Source of the DNA: Fibrobacterota bacterium
Lineage (GTDB): Bacteria; Fibrobacterota; Fibrobacteria; UBA5070
Direction of reading: 5' to 3'
NCBI GenBank assembly: GCA_016715065.1
Contig: JADKBN010000020.1
Location: forward strand, 1-64,000
DNA length: 64,000 bases
Shown: positions 51,409-58,547 of the stretch, piece by piece
How positions within the stretch are numbered: position 1 is the stretch's first letter
Layout of the letters: each line of letters begins with the position of its first letter
Made by a program: the position numbers and the translations under genes
Notes under the pieces: model-generated
What the model was told of the DNA's origin: nothing
What the model saw: only the letters and a program-made list of their open reading frames with translations
Database searches by the model: none

Positions 51409-53149
51409 GTCCGGCGGTGATTCCTGGCTTCGATGGGTGTGGATCCCCATCGTCGTTCCGGGACTCGTGCTGGGGTGGCTCGCCTGGCGGGCCATCGGGG
51501 TGGAACAGAATCTGCTGCGCCGCCAGGTGGTGGAGACCCGCCAGCGCCTGGCCTACCAGGTCGCGGGCAATCTCTCGGGTGCCGGACGCGAAGTGCGAAA
51601 CCAGGCGCAGCTTCAGCTGGAACGCTGGGTGATGGATGTGGGCATGGGGCTGGCGCAGGTGCCGCCTCCCTGGTTCGACGCGGTGGAGATCCGCGGCGAG
51701 CAGTGGACGCAACAGAAAGTGTCGGGATCGATCGATTCGACCCGGATGGAAGCGATGTACAAGGTGGTCTGGGAAGCGACCTCGACGCCCGACGACCGCT
51801 TGTCGAGGCTGGAAGAATGGATTCTCGTCTCCCTCCACGCGCCCGACCACGTGCTGCCATTGGACCTCGCGCCCCGTCTGGATTCGATCCGCAAGGGGAT
51901 CACCACCGATGTTTCAACTCGCCCGCAGTGGAAAGCGCTGTTGACCGACCAGCTGGATGCCTTGCAGAAGAGGGCCATCCAGGTCCAGGTGCGCAAGGAA
52001 GCCTCGGGTGTCTTCGATTCGCTCGCCAAGAAGCCCGTGACGCACCTGGTGGATGTGGCGGGTCGAACGTGGCTGGTGCTGGCGCCTCCGGATCTGCCCA
52101 GGGGAGTGGTGGCGGTGGGTCGGTTTTCGGAGCGTGCCTTGCAGGAGCGGCTGCTCAACGTGGAGCTCGTCCCTGCCTCGAAGTCCTCCGGGCCGGAACG
52201 GGAATTGTTCCTGGGGATGAAAAACGCTTCCGGACAGATTCTGGGCCTGGAAGGGGAGGCTCCCGCCATGGCTCCAGACGAACTGGTCCCGGTTCCTGGC
52301 GGATTCCCCTCCTGGTCGGTGGCGGTCTGGTCCCTGAAACAGCACGAATCGGCCACCCGTTTTCGGACGATTTTTGTCTCGGCTCTGCTTGGTTTGTCCC
52401 TGGTCGTGCTGGTCGGTGCGACCGCCGCGGCGAGCCGGTCCATCCGCGTCCAGCGCGACCTCCTGACCATGAAGACGGACTTCATCGGCAACATTTCCCA
52501 CGAGTTGAAGACGCCTCTGACCTCCATCGCCCTCTACGCGGAACTGCTCGCGGGAGGACGCGGGGTCGAGCGTTCCACCGAATTCGGCGCCACCATCCTG
52601 CGCGAAGCCCGGCGTCTGCAGGGGCTGATCGAGGGGTTGCTGTCGTTCGCCCGGGACGAGGCGCATTCCTTGACGAAATTGCGCGAGCCGTTGCGGCTGG
52701 ATCAACTGGCTCGGGAGGCGGGAGCTTCCTTCGAGGCGGTCTCGCATAGGAGGTCGATCGAATGGCGCATCGAGACCGAACCGGTCACGGTGGTCGGCGA
52801 CAAATCGTTGTTGCGTCCGGTCATCGACAATCTGGTGGACAACGCGTTCAAGTATGGCAAGCCAGGCGGGAAGGTCCACCTGGAGGTGCGACGCCAGGCC
52901 CAGTGGGCGATCCTGCGGGTGCTCGATGATGGTCCAGGCATTCCCGAAGAGGACCACCCCCGCGTGTTCGATCGCTTTTTTCGAGGCGGAGGCGAGCTGA
53001 CCCGTACGGTTTCCGGAACCGGCCTAGGACTTGCCATCGTCAAGCGCAACGTGGAATTTCATGGCGGCGAGGTGATTTTGGAAAGTCGCGAGGGGAACGG
53101 AACCATATTTGAGATCCGCCTGCCGGCGGTGGAGGAGATCGATGCCTGA
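51386..53149 (+). CDS. Sensor histidine kinase, membrane-bound
   Basis: 587 residues. The GTG at 51386 (AAGG upstream) is chosen over a TTG at 51368. An N-terminal helix (near 13-35) leads to a periplasmic domain of about 290 residues, then a second helix (IFVSALLGLSLVVLVGATAA, near 330-349) and a HisKA domain with the phospho-acceptor His372 (FIGNISHELKTPLTSIA). The HATPase domain follows (N box DNLVDNAFKYG; G1 DDGPGIPEEDHPRVFDRFF; G2 GTGLGLAIVKRNVEFHGGE). The stop overlaps the regulator ATG. Overlap with lpxA suggests that the pair is co-expressed with lipid A genes and may monitor envelope state; the signal is unknown. Confidence 0.93.
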   Translation: MASSAPGRSGGDSWLRWVWIPIVVPGLVLGWLAWRAIGVEQNLLRRQVVETRQRLAYQVAGNLSGAGREVRNQAQLQLERWVMDVGMGLAQVPPPWFDAVEIRGEQWTQQKVSGSIDSTRMEAMYKVVWEATSTPDDRLSRLEEWILVSLHAPDHVLPLDLAPRLDSIRKGITTDVSTRPQWKALLTDQLDALQKRAIQVQVRKEASGVFDSLAKKPVTHLVDVAGRTWLVLAPPDLPRGVVAVGRFSERALQERLLNVELVPASKSSGPERELFLGMKNASGQILGLEGEAPAMAPDELVPVPGGFPSWSVAVWSLKQHESATRFRTIFVSALLGLSLVVLVGATAAASRSIRVQRDLLTMKTDFIGNISHELKTPLTSIALYAELLAGGRGVERSTEFGATILREARRLQGLIEGLLSFARDEAHSLTKLREPLRLDQLAREAGASFEAVSHRRSIEWRIETEPVTVVGDKSLLRPVIDNLVDNAFKYGKPGGKVHLEVRRQAQWAILRVLDDGPGIPEEDHPRVFDRFFRGGGELTRTVSGTGLGLAIVKRNVEFHGGEVILESREGNGTIFEIRLPAVEEIDA

Positions 53150-53852
53150 AGCCAGAATCCTGGTCGTGGAAGACGACGCGTCCATTCGCTCGGGCTTGCG
53201 AGTCACGCTCGAACTCGATGGGTTCTCGGTGGAGGAAGCTTGCGACGGCATCGAGGCGATGCGAATCCTCCCGGTCTTTTTGCCCGACATCGTCCTTCTG
53301 GATCTGATGCTCCCCGGCAAATCCGGCTTCGACATCTGCAGGGAACTCCGATCCCAACGCGCCGAACTTCCCATCCTGATGCTGACCGCGCGCTCCGACG
53401 AAGCCTCCAAAGTGGCGGGCCTCACCCTGGGCGCCGACGACTACGTGACCAAGCCCTTTTCTTTGGCCGAGCTGATCGCTCGTATCCGCAACCTGCTGCG
53501 GCGAAAGGCCATGCGCACTCCCGCGGTGGTGGATGTGGTGGAGTGGCAGGGCCGCATCCGTATCGATTTCAAGCAGTTCCGCTGCTGGGTGGATGGCCAG
53601 CCCATCGATCTGTCCACCCGGGAATTCGAAATCCTGCGCGATTTCGCCAGCCATCCAGGCGAAGTGGTGCGTCGCGAGGACCTTTTGGAGCGAGTGTGGG
53701 GGTATTCGCCGGACAACCTTCCCAGTACCCGCACGGTGGACAACTTCCTGATGCGCCTGCGCCAGAAGCTGGAGCAAGACCAGACCAATCCGCAATTGTT
53801 GACCAGCGTCCGTGGTGCAGGGTACCGGTTGGAGATCGGTGCCTCGGCATAA
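53142..53852 (+). CDS. OmpR/PhoB-family response regulator
   Basis: 236 residues. The receiver domain has its acidic pair at 11-12 (VVEDDAS), phospho-acceptor Asp54 (IVLLDLMLPGKSGFD) and Lys104 (DDYVTKPF). The winged-helix output domain of Trans_reg_C type covers about 145-233 (STREFEILRDFASHPGEVVR, then STRTVDNFLMRLRQKLE and SVRGAGYRLE). It starts inside the kinase gene (8-nt overlap), so the two are a cognate pair. Its targets are unknown; the AT-rich dyad at 37175 is a candidate by proximity only. Confidence 0.95.
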   Translation: MPEARILVVEDDASIRSGLRVTLELDGFSVEEACDGIEAMRILPVFLPDIVLLDLMLPGKSGFDICRELRSQRAELPILMLTARSDEASKVAGLTLGADDYVTKPFSLAELIARIRNLLRRKAMRTPAVVDVVEWQGRIRIDFKQFRCWVDGQPIDLSTREFEILRDFASHPGEVVRREDLLERVWGYSPDNLPSTRTVDNFLMRLRQKLEQDQTNPQLLTSVRGAGYRLEIGASA

Positions 53853-53911
53853 TCCTGGAGCCCGCATTAGTGGCGTACGCTCAGCTCTGTTTCGGGATCC
53901 AGGATAACCTT

Positions 53912-53938
53912 TGAGTCGACCCGGCAGATTGCTACATC
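53912..53938 (+). promoter_or_regulatory. Putative pssA promoter, leaderless
   Basis: TTGAGT (53912-53917) and TACATC (53933-53938) have a 15-nt spacer. The first T of the -10 is 14 nt before the pssA ATG at 53947, and no Shine-Dalgarno is present. Confidence 0.4.
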
Positions 53939-53946
53939 CATGACCC

Positions 53947-54735
53947 ATGAGCCGCATCCGCTACGCGATTCCGAATTTCTTCACCAGCCTGAACTTCCTG
54001 ATGGGAACCTTCTCGGTGGTCCTCGCCCCGTTGGGCACCCAGAAAATGTCCTTCCTGTGGGGTGAAAAGACCGCGCTGGAATGGGCTGGGTGGTTGATCG
54101 TGTATTCGGTCCTGCTGGACAAGCTCGACGGCTTCTTCGCCAAGCGACTCAAGGCATCGAGCGCCTTTGGCGCGGAATTCGACTCGTTGGCCGATTTGAT
54201 CGCGTTCGGACTGGCTCCGGCCATGCTGTTTTTCCATGGCCTGCGCGCGATCTCGCCGCAGTGGGCGGCGGAGAACGTGCCCATCCAGATCTTGGGTCTC
54301 TCTTTCTACGTGCTGTGCGCGGCATGGCGTCTTGCCCGCTACAACGTGGCTCAAACCGGACTGAAGGATTATTTCGTCGGGATGCCATCCACCTTGTCCG
54401 GCGGGTTCGCCGCCCTCACGTTCTTGATCGCCTACAAAAGGACCAATGGAGTCTTTTCCGGCACCCTCGCCTCCGCTTTGGTGGCAACACAAATCCTGCA
54501 AGCCGGACTGATGATTTCCGGCTTCTACATCTCCAAACTCGTGAGTCGCCAATCCAAGGCCTTCAATACGCTGCAGATCGTTTGCGTGGTGATCGGCTAC
54601 ATCCTCGGGCTCCTGATGATCTTCCCGGAATTCCTGTTCAGCCTGATCGCCATTTACAGCGCGGTGGGCTTCACCTACGGCATCATTCGCAGGTCGCGGA
54701 TCAAAGCCGCGCTGACCACGAATCCGGAAGGTTGA
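53947..54735 (+). CDS. pssA: CDP-diacylglycerol-serine O-phosphatidyltransferase
   Basis: 262 residues, a membrane-embedded CDP-alcohol phosphotransferase with about seven hydrophobic segments. It makes phosphatidylserine, the precursor of phosphatidylethanolamine. The family motif D-x2-D-G-x2-A-R-x8-G-x3-D-x3-D is present as D58, D61-G62, A65-K66, G75, D79, D83: the usual Arg after Ala is Lys. Assignment to serine rather than other head groups rests on the N-terminal NFFTSLNFLMGTFSVV and the length. No decarboxylase gene (psd) is adjacent. A strong bidirectional terminator follows. Confidence 0.88.
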   Translation: MSRIRYAIPNFFTSLNFLMGTFSVVLAPLGTQKMSFLWGEKTALEWAGWLIVYSVLLDKLDGFFAKRLKASSAFGAEFDSLADLIAFGLAPAMLFFHGLRAISPQWAAENVPIQILGLSFYVLCAAWRLARYNVAQTGLKDYFVGMPSTLSGGFAALTFLIAYKRTNGVFSGTLASALVATQILQAGLMISGFYISKLVSRQSKAFNTLQIVCVVIGYILGLLMIFPEFLFSLIAIYSAVGFTYGIIRRSRIKAALTTNPEG

Positions 54736-54740
54736 AATGA

Positions 54741-54774
54741 AAGAAGGCCACCCAGATCTGGGCGGCCTTCTTTT
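54741..54774. terminator. Bidirectional intrinsic terminator between pssA and tRNA-His
   Basis: AAGAAGGCCACCC (54741-54753) pairs with GGGCGGCCTTCTT (54760-54772) as a 13-bp stem with one mismatch and loop AGATCT. A T-run follows on the plus strand (54769-54774, interrupted by C) and the reverse also has T-rich DNA, so it can end both pssA and the tRNA. Confidence 0.85.
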
Positions 54775-54776
54775 AG

Positions 54777-54851
54777 GGTGGCTGATGGGACTTGAACCCA
54801 CGACCTCCTGAACCACAATCAGGAGCTCTAACCAACTGAGCTACAGCCACC
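54777..54851 (-). tRNA. tRNA-His (GTG anticodon)
   Basis: The minus strand folds into a full cloverleaf. The acceptor GTGGCTG pairs with CAGCCAC, the D arm is GCTC...GAGC, the anticodon stem CCTGA/TCAGG encloses the loop TTGTGGT (anticodon GTG), and the T arm is GTGGG-TTCAAGT-CCCAT. An extra G at -1 (54851) opposite C73 (54777) is the identity signature of tRNA-His. CCA is not encoded: after C73 come CCTAA bases. Confidence 0.97.
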
Positions 54852-54929
54852 GTTGGAGGGACAAAGTTTAATGCTCAAGCTCGACTTCGGCAAGGAAGTA
54901 GATTTCGACGGCATCATTTGGAGGCTGTT

Positions 54930-55643
54930 TTGAGCGCTCGCAAGACCTTGATCGTGGTTCCCACGTACAATGAAAAGGACAACATCACGGAACTGTTGGA
55001 CACCCTGATGGGTTTCCCCCAAACCGTGCATGTATTGGTCGTCGACGACGGTTCTCCGGATGGAACCGGCAACATCGTCGAGGCCAGGACCCGCGAAACC
55101 CCTCGTGTCCATCTGATGCGCCGCGCCGGGAAGATGGGACTGGGCAGCGCCTACGTGGCCGGCTTCCGGTGGGCTTTGGCGCGCGACTACGAGCGGATCT
55201 TCGAAATGGACGCGGATTTCAGCCACGACCCGAAATACGTCCCCGAGATGCTGGAAATGGCGGAGAAGGCGGACCTGGTCATCGGATCACGTTATCTGAC
55301 CGGCGTGAACGTGGTCAACTGGCCCATGTCCCGGTTGTTGTTGTCGTGGTTTGCCAACAAGTACGCGAAATTCGTTTCCGGCCTACCCATCGCCGATTGC
55401 ACCGCCGGTTTCAAGTGCTTTCGGCGCGAAGCACTGGAGTCGGTTGATTTCGACAGCATCGCCGCCGGCGGCTACGGCTTCCAGATCGAGATGAATTACA
55501 AGGTCTGGAAAAAAGGCTTCAAGCTGGCCGAGGTCCCCATCGTCTTCGTCGATCGCCGCGCGGGTGTCAGCAAGATGTCCGGGAAGATCATCCGGGAGGC
55601 GCTTTTGCTGGTGGTGCGCCTGCGCTTGGGGCGGCATCGGTGA
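54930..55643 (+). CDS. Polyprenol-phosphate mannosyltransferase-like glycosyltransferase (GT2, Dpm1 type)
   Basis: 237 residues. The TTG at 54930 is chosen because GGAGG lies 5 nt before it; an in-frame TTG at 54918 overlaps that site. The protein transfers a sugar (mannose or glucose) from a nucleotide donor to a polyprenyl phosphate. TLIVVPTYNEKDNITELLDT, DDGSPDGTGNIVE, the donor-site FEMDADFSHDPKYVPEM and IGSRYLTGVNVVNWPMSRLL are typical of the Dpm1/PPM1 group. No C-terminal membrane domain is present, as in the soluble form. The stop overlaps the next gene GTG, so the two glycosyltransferases are co-translated. Confidence 0.92.
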   Translation: MSARKTLIVVPTYNEKDNITELLDTLMGFPQTVHVLVVDDGSPDGTGNIVEARTRETPRVHLMRRAGKMGLGSAYVAGFRWALARDYERIFEMDADFSHDPKYVPEMLEMAEKADLVIGSRYLTGVNVVNWPMSRLLLSWFANKYAKFVSGLPIADCTAGFKCFRREALESVDFDSIAAGGYGFQIEMNYKVWKKGFKLAEVPIVFVDRRAGVSKMSGKIIREALLLVVRLRLGRHR

Positions 55644-57235
55644 TCCGAACCGGTGAGGTGGACGTTTCGGTCGTCGTCGTCTCGTACAATGTCCGGGATC
55701 GTCTGCGCGACTGCCTGGAGAGCCTGCGCTCGCTCGAGCCCGGATCACCGCGCGTCGAGGTGATCGTCGTGGACAACGCTTCCGCCGATGGCACGGTGGA
55801 GACCCTCTCGCCGGAATTTCCCGAAGTCCAATTTCTGGCCATGGACCGCAACCTGGGTTTTTCCATCGGTTGCAATCGCGGCGCCGCCCTGGCCAAGGCG
55901 GAATGGATCCTGTTTCTGAACCCGGACACGGTGGTGCTGCCGGGAACCCTCCGCGAGATGAAGGCTTTCGTGGACCGCAACCCGGAGCTGGGCATCGCGG
56001 GATGCAGGATCGTCGATGGCGATGGAAAACTCCAACTTGCCTGCCGCCGCTCCATTCCCACTCCCAAGATCACCATCCAGCGGCTGTCCGGACTCTCGAT
56101 TCTGTTCCCGCAAAGCAAAACCTTGGGTCGGTACAATCTCACCTACCTCGACCCTGCCGGGAGCTATCCGGTGGAGGCGGTTTCGGGATCGTTTCTGTGG
56201 ATCCGGACCGAAGCCTTTCGCGAGGTGCAGGGATTCGATGAAATCTTTTTCCTGTACGGCGAGGACTTGGACCTCTGCCTGCGCATCGCCCGCGCTGGAT
56301 GGGAGATCTGGTACCACGGAAGCGTCCACATCGTCCACCACAAGGGCCAGAGCGCGGCCACGCGTCCCTTGGGGGCCCGGATCAATTTCTACCAGGCCAT
56401 GGTGGTTTTCGCCCGCAAGAACTTCGGCGTCGGGGTGGTATTGGGCGGATTCTTGACTTTGGCTGCTTGGTTGCTTGCCGCCATGGGGCATTTCGGGCAG
56501 TCCATGCGTCGCTGGAGGCGAGTGGGGATGGATTTCGTGTCCATCAACGCGGGCTTTTTCGCGATTTCGAGCTTCTGGTTGTGGATGCGAGACAGCGGAA
56601 CCTACATGGCCGAAGGAAGATCCGACTGGATCTGGCACCCCGTGCTCACCGTTTGGTTCCTCGGGGCGATGCTTCTGGTGGGAGATTATTCCGGAGTGCC
56701 GGTCTCGCGGCGAAATTTCCTGACGGGATTGGCAGCGGCGGTCGGCGGCTTCCTCGCGACTGGCTTTTTGGCCAAGTCCATCGTGTTTTCCAGAGGCAGC
56801 TTCGTCATCGGAGCCGGGCTGGCCTGTAGCGCCATCCTGGGCCGGCACCTGTGGCACACCCGGCGCACGCGCGCGCAAGTGCATCGCGCGCTGGTGGTTG
56901 GAGTCGGTCCCGGTTCGCAGGAGCTGGCTCGGAGGTTCCCATCCTCCTCGCGAGTTCGGATCTTGGGGTTTTTGGCCCTTCAAGGCGAACCCCTGCCCGA
57001 ATCCGGAGAGGTGATGCCGTTGGCCTCCATGCCAAACCCGATGCCGGCCTTGAAGGCGCTTGAGGCCCGCACGCTGGTGATCGCGACCGACGAACGGATT
57101 TCTCGGACCTTGGCCGAACTTCGCCAACTCAGGCAAGTGCGGCTCTTTTTGGCCCTGCCTACACCTCGGGATGGCGAGCCCGTCCTCGTGGATATTACCT
57201 TGGACCACAACTTTCCAACGGAGCGTCCGCAATGA
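55640..57235 (+). CDS. GT2 glycosyltransferase fused to a polyprenyl-glycosylphosphotransferase-like membrane/CoA_binding_3 half
   Basis: 531 residues. Residues about 8-250 form a WbbL/rhamnosyltransferase-like GT2 domain (VSVVVVSYNVRDRLRDCLES, VVDNASADGTVETL, WILFLNPDTVVLPG, GEDLDLCLRIARAGWEIWY). A membrane helix near 272-292 and then four more (about 335-420, VLTVWFLGAMLLVGD and VGGFLATGFLAKSIVFS) are followed by a nucleotide-binding-like domain (HRALVVGVGPGSQELARRF, then LVIATDERISRTLAELRQL). That last part looks like the N-terminal half of undecaprenyl-phosphate sugar phosphotransferases but lacks their catalytic domain. It starts at a GTG overlapping the Dpm1 stop and ends overlapping accA (ATGA). 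Confidence 0.85.
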   Translation: MIRTGEVDVSVVVVSYNVRDRLRDCLESLRSLEPGSPRVEVIVVDNASADGTVETLSPEFPEVQFLAMDRNLGFSIGCNRGAALAKAEWILFLNPDTVVLPGTLREMKAFVDRNPELGIAGCRIVDGDGKLQLACRRSIPTPKITIQRLSGLSILFPQSKTLGRYNLTYLDPAGSYPVEAVSGSFLWIRTEAFREVQGFDEIFFLYGEDLDLCLRIARAGWEIWYHGSVHIVHHKGQSAATRPLGARINFYQAMVVFARKNFGVGVVLGGFLTLAAWLLAAMGHFGQSMRRWRRVGMDFVSINAGFFAISSFWLWMRDSGTYMAEGRSDWIWHPVLTVWFLGAMLLVGDYSGVPVSRRNFLTGLAAAVGGFLATGFLAKSIVFSRGSFVIGAGLACSAILGRHLWHTRRTRAQVHRALVVGVGPGSQELARRFPSSSRVRILGFLALQGEPLPESGEVMPLASMPNPMPALKALEARTLVIATDERISRTLAELRQLRQVRLFLALPTPRDGEPVLVDITLDHNFPTERPQ

Positions 57236-58215
57236 CCATGGGCAAGGGAGCCGGTCTCGATTTCGAGCAGCCGGTGCTGGCACTGGATCGGAAAATCGCC
57301 GAGATGCGGACGTTGGCGATGGAAAACGGGCTGGATCTGGAGTCGGAGATTTCCAGGCTGGACAAAAAGCGCGAGCAGCTGCTCGCCAAGTCGCAGCAGA
57401 AAATGACCGCTTGGAACCGGGTGGAGATCGCTCGTCGGCAAGGCCGACCCTACGCGTTGGACCATATCCAGGCCTCGTTCACGGATTTTGTCGAGCTGCA
57501 CGGCGACCGCACCTATTCCGACGATCCGGCCATCGTCGCGGGATTCGCCAGGCTCGATGGCATTCCCGTCTGCATCGTCGCCCACCAGAAGGGCAAGGAC
57601 ACCCGCGAGAACATCCATCGCAATTTCGGCATGCCGCACCCGGAAGGGTACCGCAAGGCCTTGCGCGTGATGAAGCTCGCCGAGCGGTTCGGTCGCCCAG
57701 TGATCTGCCTGGTGGATACCCCGGGCGCCTTCCCGGGCATTGGTGCCGAAGAGCGGGGCCAGGCGCAAGCCATCGCCGAAAACATCTTGGAGATGAGCCT
57801 GCTCAAGGTTCCCGTCGTCGTGGCCGTGTTGGGCGAAGGAGCCTCCGGTGGGGCGCTGGGAATCGGCGTCGGCGATCGCCTTCTGATGTTCGAAAATTCC
57901 TGGTATTGCGTGATCTCGCCGGAGGGATGCGCGGCGATCCTTTGGGGAGATCGACTCAAGGCCCAGGAAGTGGCCGACCACATGAAGCTCACAGGCAGGG
58001 ACCTGTTGGAGCTCGGATTGATCGATCGGGTGGTCGACGAACCTGCCGGTGGTGCCCACTGGCGCCCGGAGGCGGCGTGCGCCTCCCTGAAGACCGCTCT
58101 TGTTTCGGAGCTCAGGGCATTGTGCTCTGTTTCCGTCGATGAACTTGTCCGCTCGCGCCTGGAACGGTACGCTCGAGTGGGTGTTTTCCTGGAAGGAACC
58201 CGCCGAGGGCCATGA
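57232..58215 (+). CDS. accA: Acetyl-CoA carboxylase carboxyltransferase subunit alpha
   Basis: 327 residues. It forms malonyl-CoA with the beta subunit. The N-terminal coiled segment (LALDRKIAEMRTLAMENG) is typical of AccA. The carboxyltransferase domain shows LHGDRTYSDDPAIVAGFARL, HQKGKDTRENIHRNFGMPHP, LVDTPGAFPGIGAEERGQAQ and EGASGGALGIGVGDRL. The ATG overlaps the preceding stop by 4 nt and its stop overlaps the Trm112-like gene. No accD is in the window, so that subunit is encoded elsewhere. Confidence 0.97.
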   Translation: MTMGKGAGLDFEQPVLALDRKIAEMRTLAMENGLDLESEISRLDKKREQLLAKSQQKMTAWNRVEIARRQGRPYALDHIQASFTDFVELHGDRTYSDDPAIVAGFARLDGIPVCIVAHQKGKDTRENIHRNFGMPHPEGYRKALRVMKLAERFGRPVICLVDTPGAFPGIGAEERGQAQAIAENILEMSLLKVPVVVAVLGEGASGGALGIGVGDRLLMFENSWYCVISPEGCAAILWGDRLKAQEVADHMKLTGRDLLELGLIDRVVDEPAGGAHWRPEAACASLKTALVSELRALCSVSVDELVRSRLERYARVGVFLEGTRRGP

Positions 58216-58505
58216 TGGATCAACGACTTTTGGATATCCTCTGCTGCCCGGAAACCCGCCAGCCTTTGCGCTTGGCGGACGCCGGAGAGCTCGAACGCGC
58301 GAACAAGGCAATCGGCCGCCGCGAGGTGGTGGATGCATCCGGTAAGATCTCGGTGGAGCCGATCGAAGCCCTTCTGGTCCGTCAGGACGGGAAAAAAGGC
58401 TACGCGGTCCGCAAGGGGATCCCCGATCTCCTGAAAGAAGATGGATTGCTTCTGGATTCGCTCTCGATTGCGGCTTTCGCCGCTTCGAGCCGAGCCGAAT
58501 CGTAA
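58212..58505 (+). CDS. Trm112-like small protein
   Basis: 97 residues beginning MMDQRLLDILCCPETRQPLR, the start of Trm112/YcaR-type proteins, and containing the family end EALLVRQDGKKGYAVRKGIPDLL. The second cysteine pair of eukaryotic Trm112 is missing, as in many bacterial members. Trm112 proteins support methyltransferases; bacterial YcaR-type members are often of unknown role. The start overlaps accA (ATGATGG). A palindrome covers its stop codon. Confidence 0.85.
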   Translation: MMDQRLLDILCCPETRQPLRLADAGELERANKAIGRREVVDASGKISVEPIEALLVRQDGKKGYAVRKGIPDLLKEDGLLLDSLSIAAFAASSRAES

Positions 58506-58512
58506 TATTACG
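58501..58512 (+). repeat. 12-bp AT-rich palindrome over the Trm112-like stop codon
   Basis: CGTAATATTACG is a perfect dyad containing the TAA stop and a TAATAT -10-like core, 36 nt before the ATG at 58548. It could be an operator/promoter for the motif-repeat protein gene; no matching -35 is seen. Confidence 0.4.
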
Positions 58513-58547
58513 GAAACTGTCGAACCGCCCGAGACACGGAGGACGCC

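Noticed and set aside
54777..54851. Reading the tRNA as a bacterial tRNA with encoded CCA
   Set aside because: The three bases after C73 are CCT, so CCA must be added enzymatically.
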